64,000 nucleotides of DNA from the NCBI RefSeq assembly GCF_001073155.1, contig NZ_JVEE01000035.1, positions 28,012 through 92,011 of the forward strand, in the 5' to 3' direction. Under the pieces are notes generated by a model. The model had not been told where the DNA came from, ran no database searches, and worked only from the letters and a program-made list of their open reading frames with translations. Below are positions 16,973 through 25,768 of this stretch, one piece after another. The first letter of the stretch is position 1; every line of letters begins with the position of its first letter. The position numbers and the translations under genes are program-made. The DNA comes from Streptococcus parasanguinis (GTDB lineage: Bacteria > Bacillota > Bacilli > Lactobacillales > Streptococcaceae).

Positions 16973-18373
16973 ATGGAAATAAAAGCAGTCTTTTTTGATA
17001 TCGATGGAACCTTGGTCAATGATAGTCGAGCGGTCCTAAAATCAACAGAAAAAGCCATTCAGTCTTTAAAGGAAGAAGGGATCTATGTCGGCCTTGCGAC
17101 AGGGCGGGGACCGGCCTTTGTCAAACCGTTTATGGAACGCTATGGTTTTGATTTTGCAGTGACCTATAATGGTCAGTATATTTTGACCAAGGACCGCGTG
17201 CTGTTCACCAGTCCAATCGATAAAAAGAGTCTGCACCAACTAATTGACTATGCTCGAGAACACCGCAAGGAAATTGCTCTCGGTACCAAGGATGGGGTAT
17301 TTGGTTCTCGGATTATGAGTTTTGGGATGAGTCCTATTTCAACCTGGTCTAGTCGCTTTGTGCCCCGCAAAATGGCCCGTACAGTCAGTCGTGGATTTAA
17401 CAAAGTGGTTAGCAAGGTCGTCCCACAAGATCAGGACACCCTCTATGCACTAGCGCAAGAACCAATTTATCAAGTTTTGATCTTATCGAGCCCAGAAGAG
17501 ACTGCAAAAATTGAAAAAGAGTTTCCGGATCTGAAATTCACACGGTCTAGTCCTTTTGCAGCAGACGTCCTCAACCCAGGCATTTCCAAACTAGAAGGGA
17601 TCCGCATCGTTGGTCAGGAATTTGGCTTTGACATTGATGAGGTGATGGCTTTTGGAGATTCGGATAATGACTTAGAGATGCTGTCAGGTGTTGGCTTGTC
17701 TATTGCGATGGGAAATGGGACGACCAGTGTCAAGGCAATTGCCAAGCATACCACGACTAGTAATGGCAAGGATGGCATCCAAAAGGCCCTGCAACACTTT
17801 GGTATTCTCTCAGAGAAAGAACTCTTTCTTTCTAAGGATGATCACTTCAATAAGGTCAAAACCTTCCATGGTGTGATGGATGGAGAAACCCAGGAGAAAC
17901 CAGTTGTTTGGCAACCTCAAGACGCCCTTTATCGAACCATGTTCAAGCAAGAGGAGTTGGTAGAATTTGTCCGAGCAGCTAGCACAAGTGAAGAAGAATT
18001 TGACCGTTCGGTAGCAGCTCTTCACGAAGCCTTGGATAAGGCTGCAGATAAGGTTCGTGGCAAGCATCCAGCTGAGATCTCCATGGTGGGGCAGGTTGAT
18101 GCCTTGATTGATACCCTCTATCTGACTTATGGTAGCTTTGTACTAATGGGAGTCGATCCTGAAGAGGTTTTTGAGATTGTTCACCGGGCCAATATGGGCA
18201 AGATTTTCCCAGATGGAAAGGCGCACTTTGATCCAGTAACCCACAAAATTCTGAAGCCAGATGATTGGGAAGAAAAATACGCTCCAGAACCAGCTATCAG
18301 AAAAGAACTCGATCGCCAGCTCAAGGCCTACGAAAAACATGCAAAACAAAAAGAAGCAAAAAAAGACAACTAA
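16973..18373 (+). CDS. HAD (Cof-type) hydrolase fused to a MazG-like domain
   Basis: A 466-residue two-domain protein. Residues 1 to ~283 are a Cof-type HAD phosphatase with all four motifs: FFDIDGTLV (nucleophile Asp8 and Asp10), LATGRG, a Lys in the NPGISKLEGI region, and FGDSDNDLEM. Residues ~300-450 are helical and resemble MazG-like/phosphoribosyl-ATP pyrophosphohydrolase-type NTP pyrophosphatases: acidic TSEEEFDRSVAALHEALDKA, then GQVDALIDTLYLTYGSFVLMG, then the family-typical ANMGKIFPDGKAHFDPVTHK and LKPDDWEE. Together these suggest hydrolysis of a nucleotide followed by dephosphorylation of the product (inference). The substrate is unknown. It stands alone, ended by a strong terminator. 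Confidence 0.8.
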   Translation: MEIKAVFFDIDGTLVNDSRAVLKSTEKAIQSLKEEGIYVGLATGRGPAFVKPFMERYGFDFAVTYNGQYILTKDRVLFTSPIDKKSLHQLIDYAREHRKEIALGTKDGVFGSRIMSFGMSPISTWSSRFVPRKMARTVSRGFNKVVSKVVPQDQDTLYALAQEPIYQVLILSSPEETAKIEKEFPDLKFTRSSPFAADVLNPGISKLEGIRIVGQEFGFDIDEVMAFGDSDNDLEMLSGVGLSIAMGNGTTSVKAIAKHTTTSNGKDGIQKALQHFGILSEKELFLSKDDHFNKVKTFHGVMDGETQEKPVVWQPQDALYRTMFKQEELVEFVRAASTSEEEFDRSVAALHEALDKAADKVRGKHPAEISMVGQVDALIDTLYLTYGSFVLMGVDPEEVFEIVHRANMGKIFPDGKAHFDPVTHKILKPDDWEEKYAPEPAIRKELDRQLKAYEKHAKQKEAKKDN

Positions 18374-18408
18374 AAAAGTTTGGAACCTTTGTTCCAAACC
18401 TTTTTTAG
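18373..18408. terminator. Terminator of the HAD-MazG gene
   Basis: AAAAAAGTTTGGAAC / GTTCCAAACCTTTTTT, near-perfect stem with a four-base loop and A- and T-tracts on both sides. Confidence 0.9.
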
Positions 18409-18498
18409 AATGTAGACAAACTATTTTTTACTAAGATAAGTAAAGTGTTCCACAAAGAAGTCGAAATATGTTCTTATTTTTAAAATTTATAAAAAATA

Positions 18499-18644
18499 TT
18501 GAAAAACTTTCCGCCGTGAGAAAAGTGCTAGAAACACTATTGTTTCTAGCACTCGGGAGTTTTGAGACCTTAGGCTCAAAACTTAGTCATGGAACTTCGA
18601 AGAAGGTCGCTGACGTCCGTACTCACCTAAGGAAAGTTTTCAAT
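18499..18644 (+). repeat. Structured ~145-bp repeat, copy A
   Basis: Terminal inverted repeats TTGAAAAACTTTCC (18499-18512) and GGAAAGTTTTCAA (18631-18643) enclose a second pair GTGAG/CTCAC and three internal hairpins: GTGCTAGAAAC/GTTTCTAGCAC (11 bp), AGTTTTGAG/CTCAAAACT (9 bp) and GAACTTC/GAAGGTC (one mismatch). Together they make a branched, cloverleaf-like fold. Copy B lies in opposite orientation at 25481-25622. It fills most of the 286-bp gap between the HAD terminator and the usp stop codon. Any short ORF through it is an accident of the repeat. Confidence 0.85.
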
Positions 18645-18659
18645 ATAACTTTTTCTTTC

Positions 18660-19112
18660 TTACATGGTTTTATCCTTATCACGCACCACTAGTAAGTCTA
18701 CTTTGGCGTGGCGAAGGATATATTCTGAGGAGGATCCGACCATTAACCGTTCGAAGGCATTAAGTCCGGTAGCTCCGACCATAATAAGGTCAACCCCTTC
18801 TTTACTTGGGATATCATTAGCTAAGAGGACTTTTGGATTTCCCATTTCTACAACAGTCACAACATTTTGAACGCCGACTTTTTCAGCACGTTCCTTGTAG
18901 CCCTTGAGCAATTCGTTGGCTTCTTCTTGCAATTCTTCGTAGACCTCAGCATCAAAAGTTGAGACGCTTTGAAGGGCACGGGTATCGATGACGTGGGCAA
19001 TAGTCAATTTAGAGCCGTTGCGAAGAGAAACGTTAACCCCTTTTTCAAAGGCTAATTCTGCTTCATGGGAACCGTCGACAGCGACCATGATGTTTTCATA
19101 TTTTTGAGACAT
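18660..19112 (-). CDS. Universal stress protein, UspA family
   Basis: A 150-residue single-domain Usp. The N-terminus YENIMVAVDGSHEAELAFEKG and the ATP-binding signature GATGLNAFERLMVGSSSEYI (G-2X-G-9X-G-S/T) place it in the nucleotide-binding branch. Usp proteins help survival under starvation or acid and oxidative stress, but the mechanism is unclear. AAGGAGGTAG precedes the ATG. The gene is divergent from the aminotransferase gene, and a structured repeat starts 16 bp after its stop. Confidence 0.9.
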   Translation of the reverse strand: MSQKYENIMVAVDGSHEAELAFEKGVNVSLRNGSKLTIAHVIDTRALQSVSTFDAEVYEELQEEANELLKGYKERAEKVGVQNVVTVVEMGNPKVLLANDIPSKEGVDLIMVGATGLNAFERLMVGSSSEYILRHAKVDLLVVRDKDKTM

Positions 19113-19262
19113 AATACTACCTCCTTATCGCTTGAAAACATGGATAGAATAGAAGGGAATCCTATTCTTTATACACTTATATTTTATCTCTTTTGAGCTA
19201 GAATGTAAAGGTAAAGTCTCTCTTTTCTGCTATAATTTTGCAGAATTTTTAAAGTCCTCGGT

Positions 19263-19291
19263 TTGTACTCTATTTCAACTAGTGGTATAAT
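19263..19291 (+). promoter_or_regulatory. Promoter of the aminotransferase gene
   Basis: TTGTAC (19263-19268), 17-bp spacer, TGG-TATAAT (extended -10 at 19286-19291). Confidence 0.65.
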
Positions 19292-19320
19292 AGAGATAAT
19301 TTCGTGAATCGAGGCAGAAT

Positions 19321-20535
19321 ATGAAGGAATATAATAAATCAAGCAAACTCGAACATGTCGCTTATGATATTCGTGGTCCAGTCTTGGAAGAAGCCATGCG
19401 CATGCGAGCAAATGGAGAAAAAATTCTCCGTTTGAATACAGGGAATCCTGCTGAATTTGGCTTTACAGCTCCAGATGAAGTTATCCATGATTTGATCATG
19501 AATGCGCGTGATAGTGAAGGCTATTCAGACTCAAAAGGAATCTTTTCAGCCCGTAAGGCTATCATGCAGTACTGCCAGTTGAAAAAAATTCCAAATGTGG
19601 ATATTGATGATATTTACCTTGGGAATGGAGTGAGTGAGCTGATCGTCATGTCCATGCAAGGACTACTTGATAATGGGGATGAGGTCTTGGTTCCCATGCC
19701 GGACTATCCTCTTTGGACAGCAGCCGTCAGCCTAGCTGGTGGGAATGCGGTTCACTATCTTTGTGATGAAGAAGCAAACTGGTATCCAGATATTGAGGAT
19801 ATCAAGTCGAAAATCACCTCAAATACCAAGGCTATCGTTGTCATCAACCCGAATAACCCAACAGGTGCCCTCTATCCAGATGAGATCCTGCTTGAGATTG
19901 TAGAGATCGCTCGTCAAAATAACTTGATTATCTTCGCAGATGAAATCTACGATCGTTTGGTCATGGATGGGGAAAAACACACGGCTATTGCAAGCTTAGC
20001 GCCTGATCTCTTCTGTGTAAGTATGAATGGCTTGTCAAAATCTCACCGGATTGCCGGTTTCCGTGTTGGTTGGATGGTTCTATCCGGACCAAAGCACCAT
20101 GTGAAGGGCTATATCGAAGGCTTGAACATGTTGTCCAATATGCGTCTTTGTTCAAATGTTTTATCTCAACATGTTGTGCAAACCTCTCTTGGAGGCTACC
20201 AATCTGTGGATGAACTCTTGCTTCCAGGTGGTCGAATCTACGAACAACGGAACTTTATCTACAAAGCTATCAATGATATTCCAGGCCTCTCAGCTGTTAA
20301 GCCAAAGGCTGGTCTCTATATCTTCCCTAAGATTGATCGGGATATGTACCGCGTGGATGACGATGAACAATTTGTATTAGAATTTTTGAAGCAAGAAAAG
20401 ATTCTTTTGGTTCATGGCCGTGGCTTTAACTGGAAAGATCCAGATCACTTCCGGATCGTTTACCTCCCACGTGTGGATGAATTGGCTCAAATTCAAGAAA
20501 AAATGACTCGTTTCTTGAAACAATACAAACGCTAA
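19321..20535 (+). CDS. alaT: PLP-dependent aminotransferase (AlaT-like)
   Basis: A 404-residue fold-type I class I/II aminotransferase closest in pattern to AlaT, which makes alanine from pyruvate and glutamate. Seen: LNTGNPAEFGF near the N-terminus, VINPNNPTGALYP, FADEIYDRL (Asp that bonds the PLP nitrogen), and the PLP lysine in NGLSKSHRIAGFRVGW. Ending with FRIVYLPRVDELAQI is usual. It sits just upstream of codY, with its own promoter and terminator. Precise substrate preference is an inference from family and length. Confidence 0.85.
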   Translation: MKEYNKSSKLEHVAYDIRGPVLEEAMRMRANGEKILRLNTGNPAEFGFTAPDEVIHDLIMNARDSEGYSDSKGIFSARKAIMQYCQLKKIPNVDIDDIYLGNGVSELIVMSMQGLLDNGDEVLVPMPDYPLWTAAVSLAGGNAVHYLCDEEANWYPDIEDIKSKITSNTKAIVVINPNNPTGALYPDEILLEIVEIARQNNLIIFADEIYDRLVMDGEKHTAIASLAPDLFCVSMNGLSKSHRIAGFRVGWMVLSGPKHHVKGYIEGLNMLSNMRLCSNVLSQHVVQTSLGGYQSVDELLLPGGRIYEQRNFIYKAINDIPGLSAVKPKAGLYIFPKIDRDMYRVDDDEQFVLEFLKQEKILLVHGRGFNWKDPDHFRIVYLPRVDELAQIQEKMTRFLKQYKR

Positions 20536-20545
20536 TTAGTTAAAG

Positions 20546-20578
20546 GATTGAAGAGAAAAGTCTTCGATCTTTTTTTTG
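20546..20578 (+). terminator. Terminator of the aminotransferase gene
   Basis: GATTGAAGA / TCTTCGATC stem with an eight-T run. Confidence 0.8.
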
Positions 20579-20650
20579 ATTCATTTTATAAAATCCATGT
20601 CATCGAAACGACATTTTTCTGAATTGCGCATAATTGTAGAAAAAATAAAT

Positions 20651-20665
20651 AATTTTCAGATAATT
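20651..20665. promoter_or_regulatory. CodY box at the codY promoter
   Basis: AATTTTCAGATAATT differs at one position from the consensus AATTTTCWGAAAATT. It lies just upstream of the -35 box (20669), consistent with autoregulation of codY. Confidence 0.75.
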
Positions 20666-20668
20666 TGA

Positions 20669-20697
20669 TTGAAATTCCCACACTTATATGATATACT
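20669..20697 (+). promoter_or_regulatory. Promoter of codY-pncA
   Basis: TTGAAA (20669-20674), 17-bp spacer, TATACT (20692-20697). Confidence 0.75.
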
Positions 20698-20723
20698 TGA
20701 GCTGACTATATGCGAGGTTTATT

Positions 20724-21512
20724 ATGGCAAACTTATTAGAAAAGACACGTAAAATTACATCCATCTTGAAACGGACTGATGAACAGTTGCAGTTCGAGAT
20801 GCCTTATAATGATATTGCCCAGCAATTAGCGGATATTATCCACTGTAATGCCTGTATCATTAATAGCAAGGGAACCCTTCTTGGTTATTTCATGCGTTAC
20901 AAGACCAACAATGACCGGGTAGAAGCTTTCTTTCAAAATAAAAAATTACCAGAAGATTATGCCAAGGCAGCTAGTTTAGTCTACGATACAGAAGCTAATT
21001 TAGATGTGGACCATGATTTGAGTATCTTTCCGGTCGAAACCAAGTCTGAATTTCCTGATGGCTTGACCACCATTGCGCCTATTCATGTTTCTGGGATTCG
21101 GTTGGGTTCCTTGATCATTTGGCGCAATGATAAACAGTTTGCGGATGATGATTTGATCTTGGTTGAGATTGCGAGTACCGTGGTAGGAATTCAAATGTTG
21201 AACTACCAACGCGAGGAAGACGAGAAGAATATTCGTCGTCGGACAGCGGTGAATATGGCTGTCAATACCTTGTCTTACTCGGAGTTGCGGGCTGTTTCTG
21301 CCATCCTTAGTGAATTGAAAGGAAATGAGGGACAGTTGACTGCTTCTATCATCGCGGATCGGATTGGCATTACTCGCTCTGTGATTGTCAATGCACTCCG
21401 GAAATTGGAGTCAGCTGGTATTATTGAAAGCCGTTCTCTTGGAATGAAGGGAACCTATCTCAAGGTGTTGATTCCAGATATCTTTGAGGAAATTAAGAAA
21501 AGAGATTACTAA
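20724..21512 (+). CDS. codY: Global nutrient-responsive repressor CodY
   Basis: A 262-residue regulator that binds branched-chain amino acids (in streptococci apparently without GTP) and represses amino-acid uptake, biosynthesis and some virulence genes. The N-terminal ~160 residues are the GAF ligand domain ([21 protein letters not shown]), the C-terminal ~75 a winged helix-turn-helix ([39 protein letters not shown]). Length and ends match the family. The stop codon overlaps the start of pncA. Confidence 0.96.
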   Translation: MANLLEKTRKITSILKRTDEQLQFEMPYNDIAQQLADIIHCNACIINSKGTLLGYFMRYKTNNDRVEAFFQNKKLPEDYAKAASLVYDTEANLDVDHDLSIFPVETKSEFPDGLTTIAPIHVSGIRLGSLIIWRNDKQFADDDLILVEIASTVVGIQMLNYQREEDEKNIRRRTAVNMAVNTLSYSELRAVSAILSELKGNEGQLTASIIADRIGITRSVIVNALRKLESAGIIESRSLGMKGTYLKVLIPDIFEEIKKRDY

Positions 21513-22084
21513 TGACTAAAGCCTTGATTTCAATTGACTACACTGTCGATTTCGTAGCAGATGATGGTAAGCTTACGGCAGGTGCTCCTGCACAAGCCAT
21601 TTCTGAGACAATTGCTCAGGTGACCCAATTGGCCTTTGACCAAGGAGCCTATGTCTTTTTTGCCATTGATGCGCATGATGTAGAGGATCCATTTCATCCT
21701 GAAAGCAAGCTCTTCCCACCTCATAATATCATTGGGACCAGCGGACGGGATTTGTACGGCCCTTTAGCAAATTTTTATCGGGAGCACAAAGCGGATCCAC
21801 GCGTCTTTTGGATGGACAAGCGTCATTATTCTGCTTTTTCAGGAACGGACCTAGATATCCGCCTGCGGGAACGTCATGTAGATACAGTTATTTTGACAGG
21901 TGTCTTGACTGATATCTGTGTCCTTCATACAGCGGTTGATGCCTACAACCTCGGCTATCAGATCGAAGTCGTGGAACCTGCAGTAGCATCGCTTACTCCT
22001 GAAAATCATCAGTTTGCCTTGAATCATTTCAAGCATGTCTTAGGGGCAAGCTTGGTAGATAAAACTTTAAGTGAAAATAAATAA
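21512..22084 (+). CDS. pncA: Nicotinamidase / isochorismatase-family hydrolase
   Basis: A 190-residue cysteine hydrolase. In pneumococcus the gene right after codY encodes a nicotinamidase converting nicotinamide to nicotinic acid for NAD salvage. Catalytic Asp in LISIDYTVDF, the metal-site segment IDAHDVEDPFHPES (Asp, His, His), the general-base Lys region WMDKRHYSAFSGT, and the nucleophile Cys in LTGVLTDICVLHTA are all visible. TAATG overlap with codY makes them one operon. The general isochorismatase fold is certain; the nicotinamide substrate is inferred from motif and context. Confidence 0.88.
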   Translation: MTKALISIDYTVDFVADDGKLTAGAPAQAISETIAQVTQLAFDQGAYVFFAIDAHDVEDPFHPESKLFPPHNIIGTSGRDLYGPLANFYREHKADPRVFWMDKRHYSAFSGTDLDIRLRERHVDTVILTGVLTDICVLHTAVDAYNLGYQIEVVEPAVASLTPENHQFALNHFKHVLGASLVDKTLSENK

Positions 22085-22167
22085 AGAGTATGGAATTAGT
22101 TGAGTGCAGTTCTCAATTAGTCTCATCTCTTTTTCTTATTTTGATGCAACATGAAAAGCTAAAATTA

Positions 22168-22176
22168 TGATAGAAT
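22168..22176 (+). promoter_or_regulatory. Extended -10 promoter of gatCAB
   Basis: TGA-TAGAAT (22168-22176); no well-placed -35. It lies 40 bp upstream of gatC. Confidence 0.5.
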
Positions 22177-22216
22177 AGAAGGTATTGGAAATTATCATTT
22201 CACGAAAGGAAGCAAG

Positions 22217-22519
22217 ATGAAAATTACGCAAGAAGAGGTAACCCACGTTGCCAATCTTTCAAAATTGAAATTCTCTCCAGAAGAGACAGCTGAGTTTGCG
22301 ACAACCTTGTCTAAAATTGTCGACATGGTGGAATTGTTGGAAGAAGTGGACACAACCGGTGTTGCCCCAACAACGACCATGGCGGATCGCAAGACCGTAT
22401 TGCGTCCGGATGTTGCTGAAAAAGGGACGGACCGTGACCGCTTGTTTAAAAATGTACCTGAAAAAGATAACTATTACATCAAGGTACCAGCTATCCTAGA
22501 AGATGGAGGAGATGCCTAA
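22217..22519 (+). CDS. gatC: Asp-tRNA(Asn)/Glu-tRNA(Gln) amidotransferase subunit C
   Basis: The small 100-residue subunit that wraps around and stabilises the GatA-GatB complex. The N-terminus [22 protein letters not shown] and the central [14 protein letters not shown] are the family's marks. AAAGGAAG precedes the ATG. It starts the gatCAB operon; its TAA overlaps the ATG of gatA by one base. Confidence 0.96.
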   Translation: MKITQEEVTHVANLSKLKFSPEETAEFATTLSKIVDMVELLEEVDTTGVAPTTTMADRKTVLRPDVAEKGTDRDRLFKNVPEKDNYYIKVPAILEDGGDA

Positions 22520-23985
22520 TGTCATTCAACCATAAAACCATTGAAGAGTTGCACGACCTCCTTGTCTCTAAGGAAATTTCAGCAACGGAATTGACACAAG
22601 CGACGCTTGACGATATCAAGGCGCGTGAAGAAGCAGTCAATGCCTTTGTAACGGTGGCTGAAGAAGCGGCCCTTGCACAAGCCAAGGCTATTGATGAAAA
22701 AGGAATCGATGCAGACAACCTCTTGTCAGGGATTCCACTTGCTGTCAAAGACAATATCTCAACAGATTGCATCTTGACCACTGCGGCTTCAAAAATGCTC
22801 TATAACTACGAGCCCATCTTTGATGCGACAGCGGTTGCCAATGCCAAAGCCAAAGATATGATTGTCATCGGGAAGACCAACATGGATGAATTCGCCATGG
22901 GTGGATCTGGTGAAACTTCATATTATGGACCAACCAAGAATGCTTGGGACCACAGCAAGGTGCCTGGTGGTTCATCTAGCGGATCTGCTGCAGCTGTCGC
23001 TTCAGGTCAAGTCCGTTTGTCCCTTGGTTCAGATACAGGTGGTTCTATCCGTCAACCGGCTGCTTTTAACGGGATTGTTGGTCTCAAACCAACTTATGGA
23101 ACGGTTTCCCGTTTTGGTCTCATTGCCTTTGGTAGCTCACTTGACCAAATTGGACCGTTTGCACCAACAGTCAAGGAAAATGCCCAATTGCTTAATGTTA
23201 TTGCTAGTGAAGATGCCAAGGATTCAACATCTGCACCAGTACGCGTAGCCGATTTTACTTCTAAGATTGGTCAAGACATCAAAGGTATGAAGATTGCCCT
23301 TCCTAAGGAATACCTCGGTGAAGGGATTGACCCAGAAGTCAAAGAAACCATCCTTAATGCGGCGAAACACTTTGAAAAATTGGGAGCAACTGTCGAAGAA
23401 GTTAGCTTGCCTCATTCTAAATACGGGGTTGCTGTTTACTACATCATCGCTTCATCTGAAGCTTCTTCAAACTTGCAACGTTTCGACGGTATTCGCTATG
23501 GTTTCCGTGCGGAAGATGCTAAAAACTTGGATGATATCTACGTGAACACTCGTAGTCAAGGCTTTGGTGATGAGGTCAAACGCCGGATCATGCTTGGTAC
23601 CTTTAGTTTGTCATCTGGTTACTACGATGCTTACTACAAGAAAGCTGGCCAAGTCCGTACCCTTATTATCCAAGACTTCGAAAAAGTCTTTGCAGATTAT
23701 GACCTTATCCTTGGTCCAACAGCTCCTAGCGTAGCCTTTGATTTGGATTCACTCAACCATGATCCGGTTGCCATGTACTTGGCTGACCTCTTGACCATTC
23801 CTGTCAACTTGGCAGGTCTTCCAGGGATTTCGATTCCTGCAGGTTTTGCGCAAGGTCTTCCGGTTGGTTTGCAGTTGATTGGTCCGAAGTATTCTGAAGA
23901 AACCATCTACCAAGCTGCAGCTGCCTTTGAAGCAACGACGGATTACCACAAGCAACAACCCCTTATTTTCGGAGGTGACAATTAA
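22519..23985 (+). CDS. gatA: Asp-tRNA(Asn)/Glu-tRNA(Gln) amidotransferase subunit A
   Basis: The amidase that releases ammonia from glutamine for the transamidation of misacylated Glu-tRNA(Gln), needed where no glutaminyl-tRNA synthetase exists. The 488-residue protein has the amidase-signature catalytic triad: Lys in [10 protein letters not shown] and the two serines in [15 protein letters not shown] and [11 protein letters not shown]. It lies between gatC and gatB with one-base TAATG overlaps on both sides. Confidence 0.97.
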   Translation: MSFNHKTIEELHDLLVSKEISATELTQATLDDIKAREEAVNAFVTVAEEAALAQAKAIDEKGIDADNLLSGIPLAVKDNISTDCILTTAASKMLYNYEPIFDATAVANAKAKDMIVIGKTNMDEFAMGGSGETSYYGPTKNAWDHSKVPGGSSSGSAAAVASGQVRLSLGSDTGGSIRQPAAFNGIVGLKPTYGTVSRFGLIAFGSSLDQIGPFAPTVKENAQLLNVIASEDAKDSTSAPVRVADFTSKIGQDIKGMKIALPKEYLGEGIDPEVKETILNAAKHFEKLGATVEEVSLPHSKYGVAVYYIIASSEASSNLQRFDGIRYGFRAEDAKNLDDIYVNTRSQGFGDEVKRRIMLGTFSLSSGYYDAYYKKAGQVRTLIIQDFEKVFADYDLILGPTAPSVAFDLDSLNHDPVAMYLADLLTIPVNLAGLPGISIPAGFAQGLPVGLQLIGPKYSEETIYQAAAAFEATTDYHKQQPLIFGGDN

Positions 23986-25430
23986 TGAACTTTGAAACAG
24001 TCATCGGACTTGAAGTCCACGTTGAATTGAATACAAACTCAAAAATTTTCTCACCAACCTCTGCCCACTTTGGGAATGAGCAAAATGCTAACACTAATGT
24101 GATTGACTGGTCTTTCCCAGGGGTGCTTCCTGTCTTGAACAAGGGTGTTGTGGATGCTGGTATCAAGGCTGCTTTGGCCTTGAATATGGATATCCATCAG
24201 CACATGCACTTTGACCGTAAGAACTATTTCTACCCTGATAATCCAAAGGCCTACCAAATTTCGCAATTTGACGAGCCAATCGGATACAACGGTTGGATTG
24301 AAGTGCAATTGGAAGACGGCTCAACTAAGAAAATCGGGATTGAACGGGCCCACTTGGAAGAAGATGCCGGTAAAAACACCCACGGAACAGATGGATTCTC
24401 TTACGTAGACCTCAACCGTCAAGGGGTGCCATTGATCGAAATCGTATCTGAAGCAGATATGCGTTCCCCAGAAGAAGCCTACGCTTATTTGACAGCATTG
24501 AAAGAAGTTATCCAGTACACTGGTATTTCAGACGTCAAGATGGAAGAAGGATCTATGCGTGTGGATGCCAACATTTCCCTTCGCCCATACGGTCAAGAGG
24601 AGTTTGGTACCAAGACGGAGTTGAAGAACTTGAACTCTTTCTCAAACGTCCGTAAAGGTCTTGAATACGAAGTGGAGCGTCAAGCGAAGATCTTGCGTTC
24701 AGGTGGTGTCATTCGTCAAGAAACACGTCGTTATGATGAAGCGAATAAGAGCACGATTCTTATGCGTGTCAAAGAAGGAGCAGCGGATTACCGTTACTTC
24801 CCAGAACCAGACCTTCCATTGTTTGACATCTCAGATGAGTGGATCGAAGAAATGCGTACGGAGTTGCCAGAGTTTCCAAAAGACCGTCGTGCTCGCTATG
24901 TGGCAGAGCTTGGCTTGTCTGACTATGATGCCAACCAATTGACAGCGACGAAAGTCACTTCTGACTTCTTTGAAGCAGCCGTAGCCCTTGGTGGAGATGC
25001 CAAGCAAGTATCTAACTGGCTCCAAGGGGAAGTCGCACAATTCTTGAATGCAGAAGGCAAAACACTGGAAGAAATCCAATTGACACCAGAAAACTTGGTG
25101 GAAATGATTGCCATCATCGAAGATGGAACCATCTCTTCTAAGATTGCCAAGAAAGTCTTCGTTCACTTGGCGAAAAATGGTGGCGGTGCGCGTGAATACG
25201 TCGAAAAAGCTGGATTGGTACAGATTTCAGATCCTGAAGTCTTAATCCCAATCATCCACCAAGTCTTTGCAGATAATGAAGCAGCCGTAGCTGACTTCAA
25301 GTCAGGTAAGCGGAATGCGGACAAGGCCTTTACCGGCTTCCTTATGAAAGCAACCAAAGGCCAAGCCAACCCACAAGTAGCCCTCAAGTTACTTGCCCAA
25401 GAATTGGCGAAGTTGAAAGATAGTGAATAA
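23985..25430 (+). CDS. gatB: Asp-tRNA(Asn)/Glu-tRNA(Gln) amidotransferase subunit B
   Basis: The subunit that binds and phosphorylates the misacylated tRNA and accepts ammonia from GatA. The 481-residue protein begins [17 protein letters not shown], has the cradle-domain motif [20 protein letters not shown] and the GatB family segment [11 protein letters not shown], and ends in the helical YqeY-like tail domain that holds the tRNA elbow. A structured repeat begins about 50 bp after its stop. Confidence 0.97.
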   Translation: MNFETVIGLEVHVELNTNSKIFSPTSAHFGNEQNANTNVIDWSFPGVLPVLNKGVVDAGIKAALALNMDIHQHMHFDRKNYFYPDNPKAYQISQFDEPIGYNGWIEVQLEDGSTKKIGIERAHLEEDAGKNTHGTDGFSYVDLNRQGVPLIEIVSEADMRSPEEAYAYLTALKEVIQYTGISDVKMEEGSMRVDANISLRPYGQEEFGTKTELKNLNSFSNVRKGLEYEVERQAKILRSGGVIRQETRRYDEANKSTILMRVKEGAADYRYFPEPDLPLFDISDEWIEEMRTELPEFPKDRRARYVAELGLSDYDANQLTATKVTSDFFEAAVALGGDAKQVSNWLQGEVAQFLNAEGKTLEEIQLTPENLVEMIAIIEDGTISSKIAKKVFVHLAKNGGGAREYVEKAGLVQISDPEVLIPIIHQVFADNEAAVADFKSGKRNADKAFTGFLMKATKGQANPQVALKLLAQELAKLKDSE

Positions 25431-25480
25431 AAAATAACAGTTACTAGGAAGTATCTGTCAGATGCATGATAAAGACATCT

Positions 25481-25622
25481 TAGAAACTTTCCTTAAGTGA
25501 GTTCGGACGTCAGCGAACTTCGAGGAAGTTCCATGACTTAGTTTTGAACCTAAAGTTTCAAAACTCCCGAGTGCCTGAAACATAATTGTTTCAGGCACTT
25601 TTCTCACGGCGGAAAGTTTCAG
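25481..25622 (-). repeat. Structured ~145-bp repeat, copy B (inverted)
   Basis: Reverse-oriented copy of 18499-18644. Ends GAAACTTTCC (25483-25492) and GGAAAGTTTC (25611-25620). Compared with copy A, the 11-bp stem has changed at two positions on both arms (T-A to C-G, A-T to T-A) and the 9-bp stem at one (G-C to A-T), so pairing is kept. The third stem GAACTTC/GAAGTTC is perfect here. With the terminator and TetR promoter after it, it accounts for the 338-bp gap 25431-25768. Confidence 0.85.
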
Positions 25623-25640
25623 TATATGTTTACATTCTAA

Positions 25641-25666
25641 CAGGCACCTTTTAGTGTCTGTTTTTA
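25641..25666 (+). terminator. Terminator after gatB and repeat
   Basis: CAGGCAC / GTGTCTG stem with a five- to six-base loop and TTTTT. Confidence 0.65.
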
Positions 25667-25698
25667 CTTTTTCAGAGGGAATCAAAAATGGAATTTAA

Positions 25699-25727
25699 TT
25701 GACAAAGTCTTCTAAATTTAATAAAAT
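25699..25727 (+). promoter_or_regulatory. Promoter of the TetR-membrane protein pair
   Basis: TTGACA (25699-25704), 17-bp spacer, TAAAAT (25722-25727): near consensus, directly followed by an operator palindrome. Confidence 0.8.
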
Positions 25728-25754
25728 TAAAAACAGACCGATAGTCTGTTTTTA
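25728..25754. promoter_or_regulatory. TetR operator palindrome
   Basis: TAAAAACAGAC - CGATA - GTCTGTTTTTA: perfect 11-bp arms around a 5-bp centre. It starts at the base after the -10 box and covers the transcription start and the bases up to the ribosome binding site, the usual place for a self-repressing TetR protein to bind. Confidence 0.8.
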
Positions 25755-25768
25755 AGGAGGTAAGTTAC

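Noticed and set aside
18468-18692. ORF of 74 codons with a relative at 25458-25685
   Set aside because: Both run through the structured repeat. Differences between copies keep base pairing rather than protein sequence, which points to structure, not coding.
19233-19249. CodY-box-like string before the aminotransferase gene
   Set aside because: AATTTTGCAGAATTTTT needs a base removed to fit and has about five mismatches as it stands.
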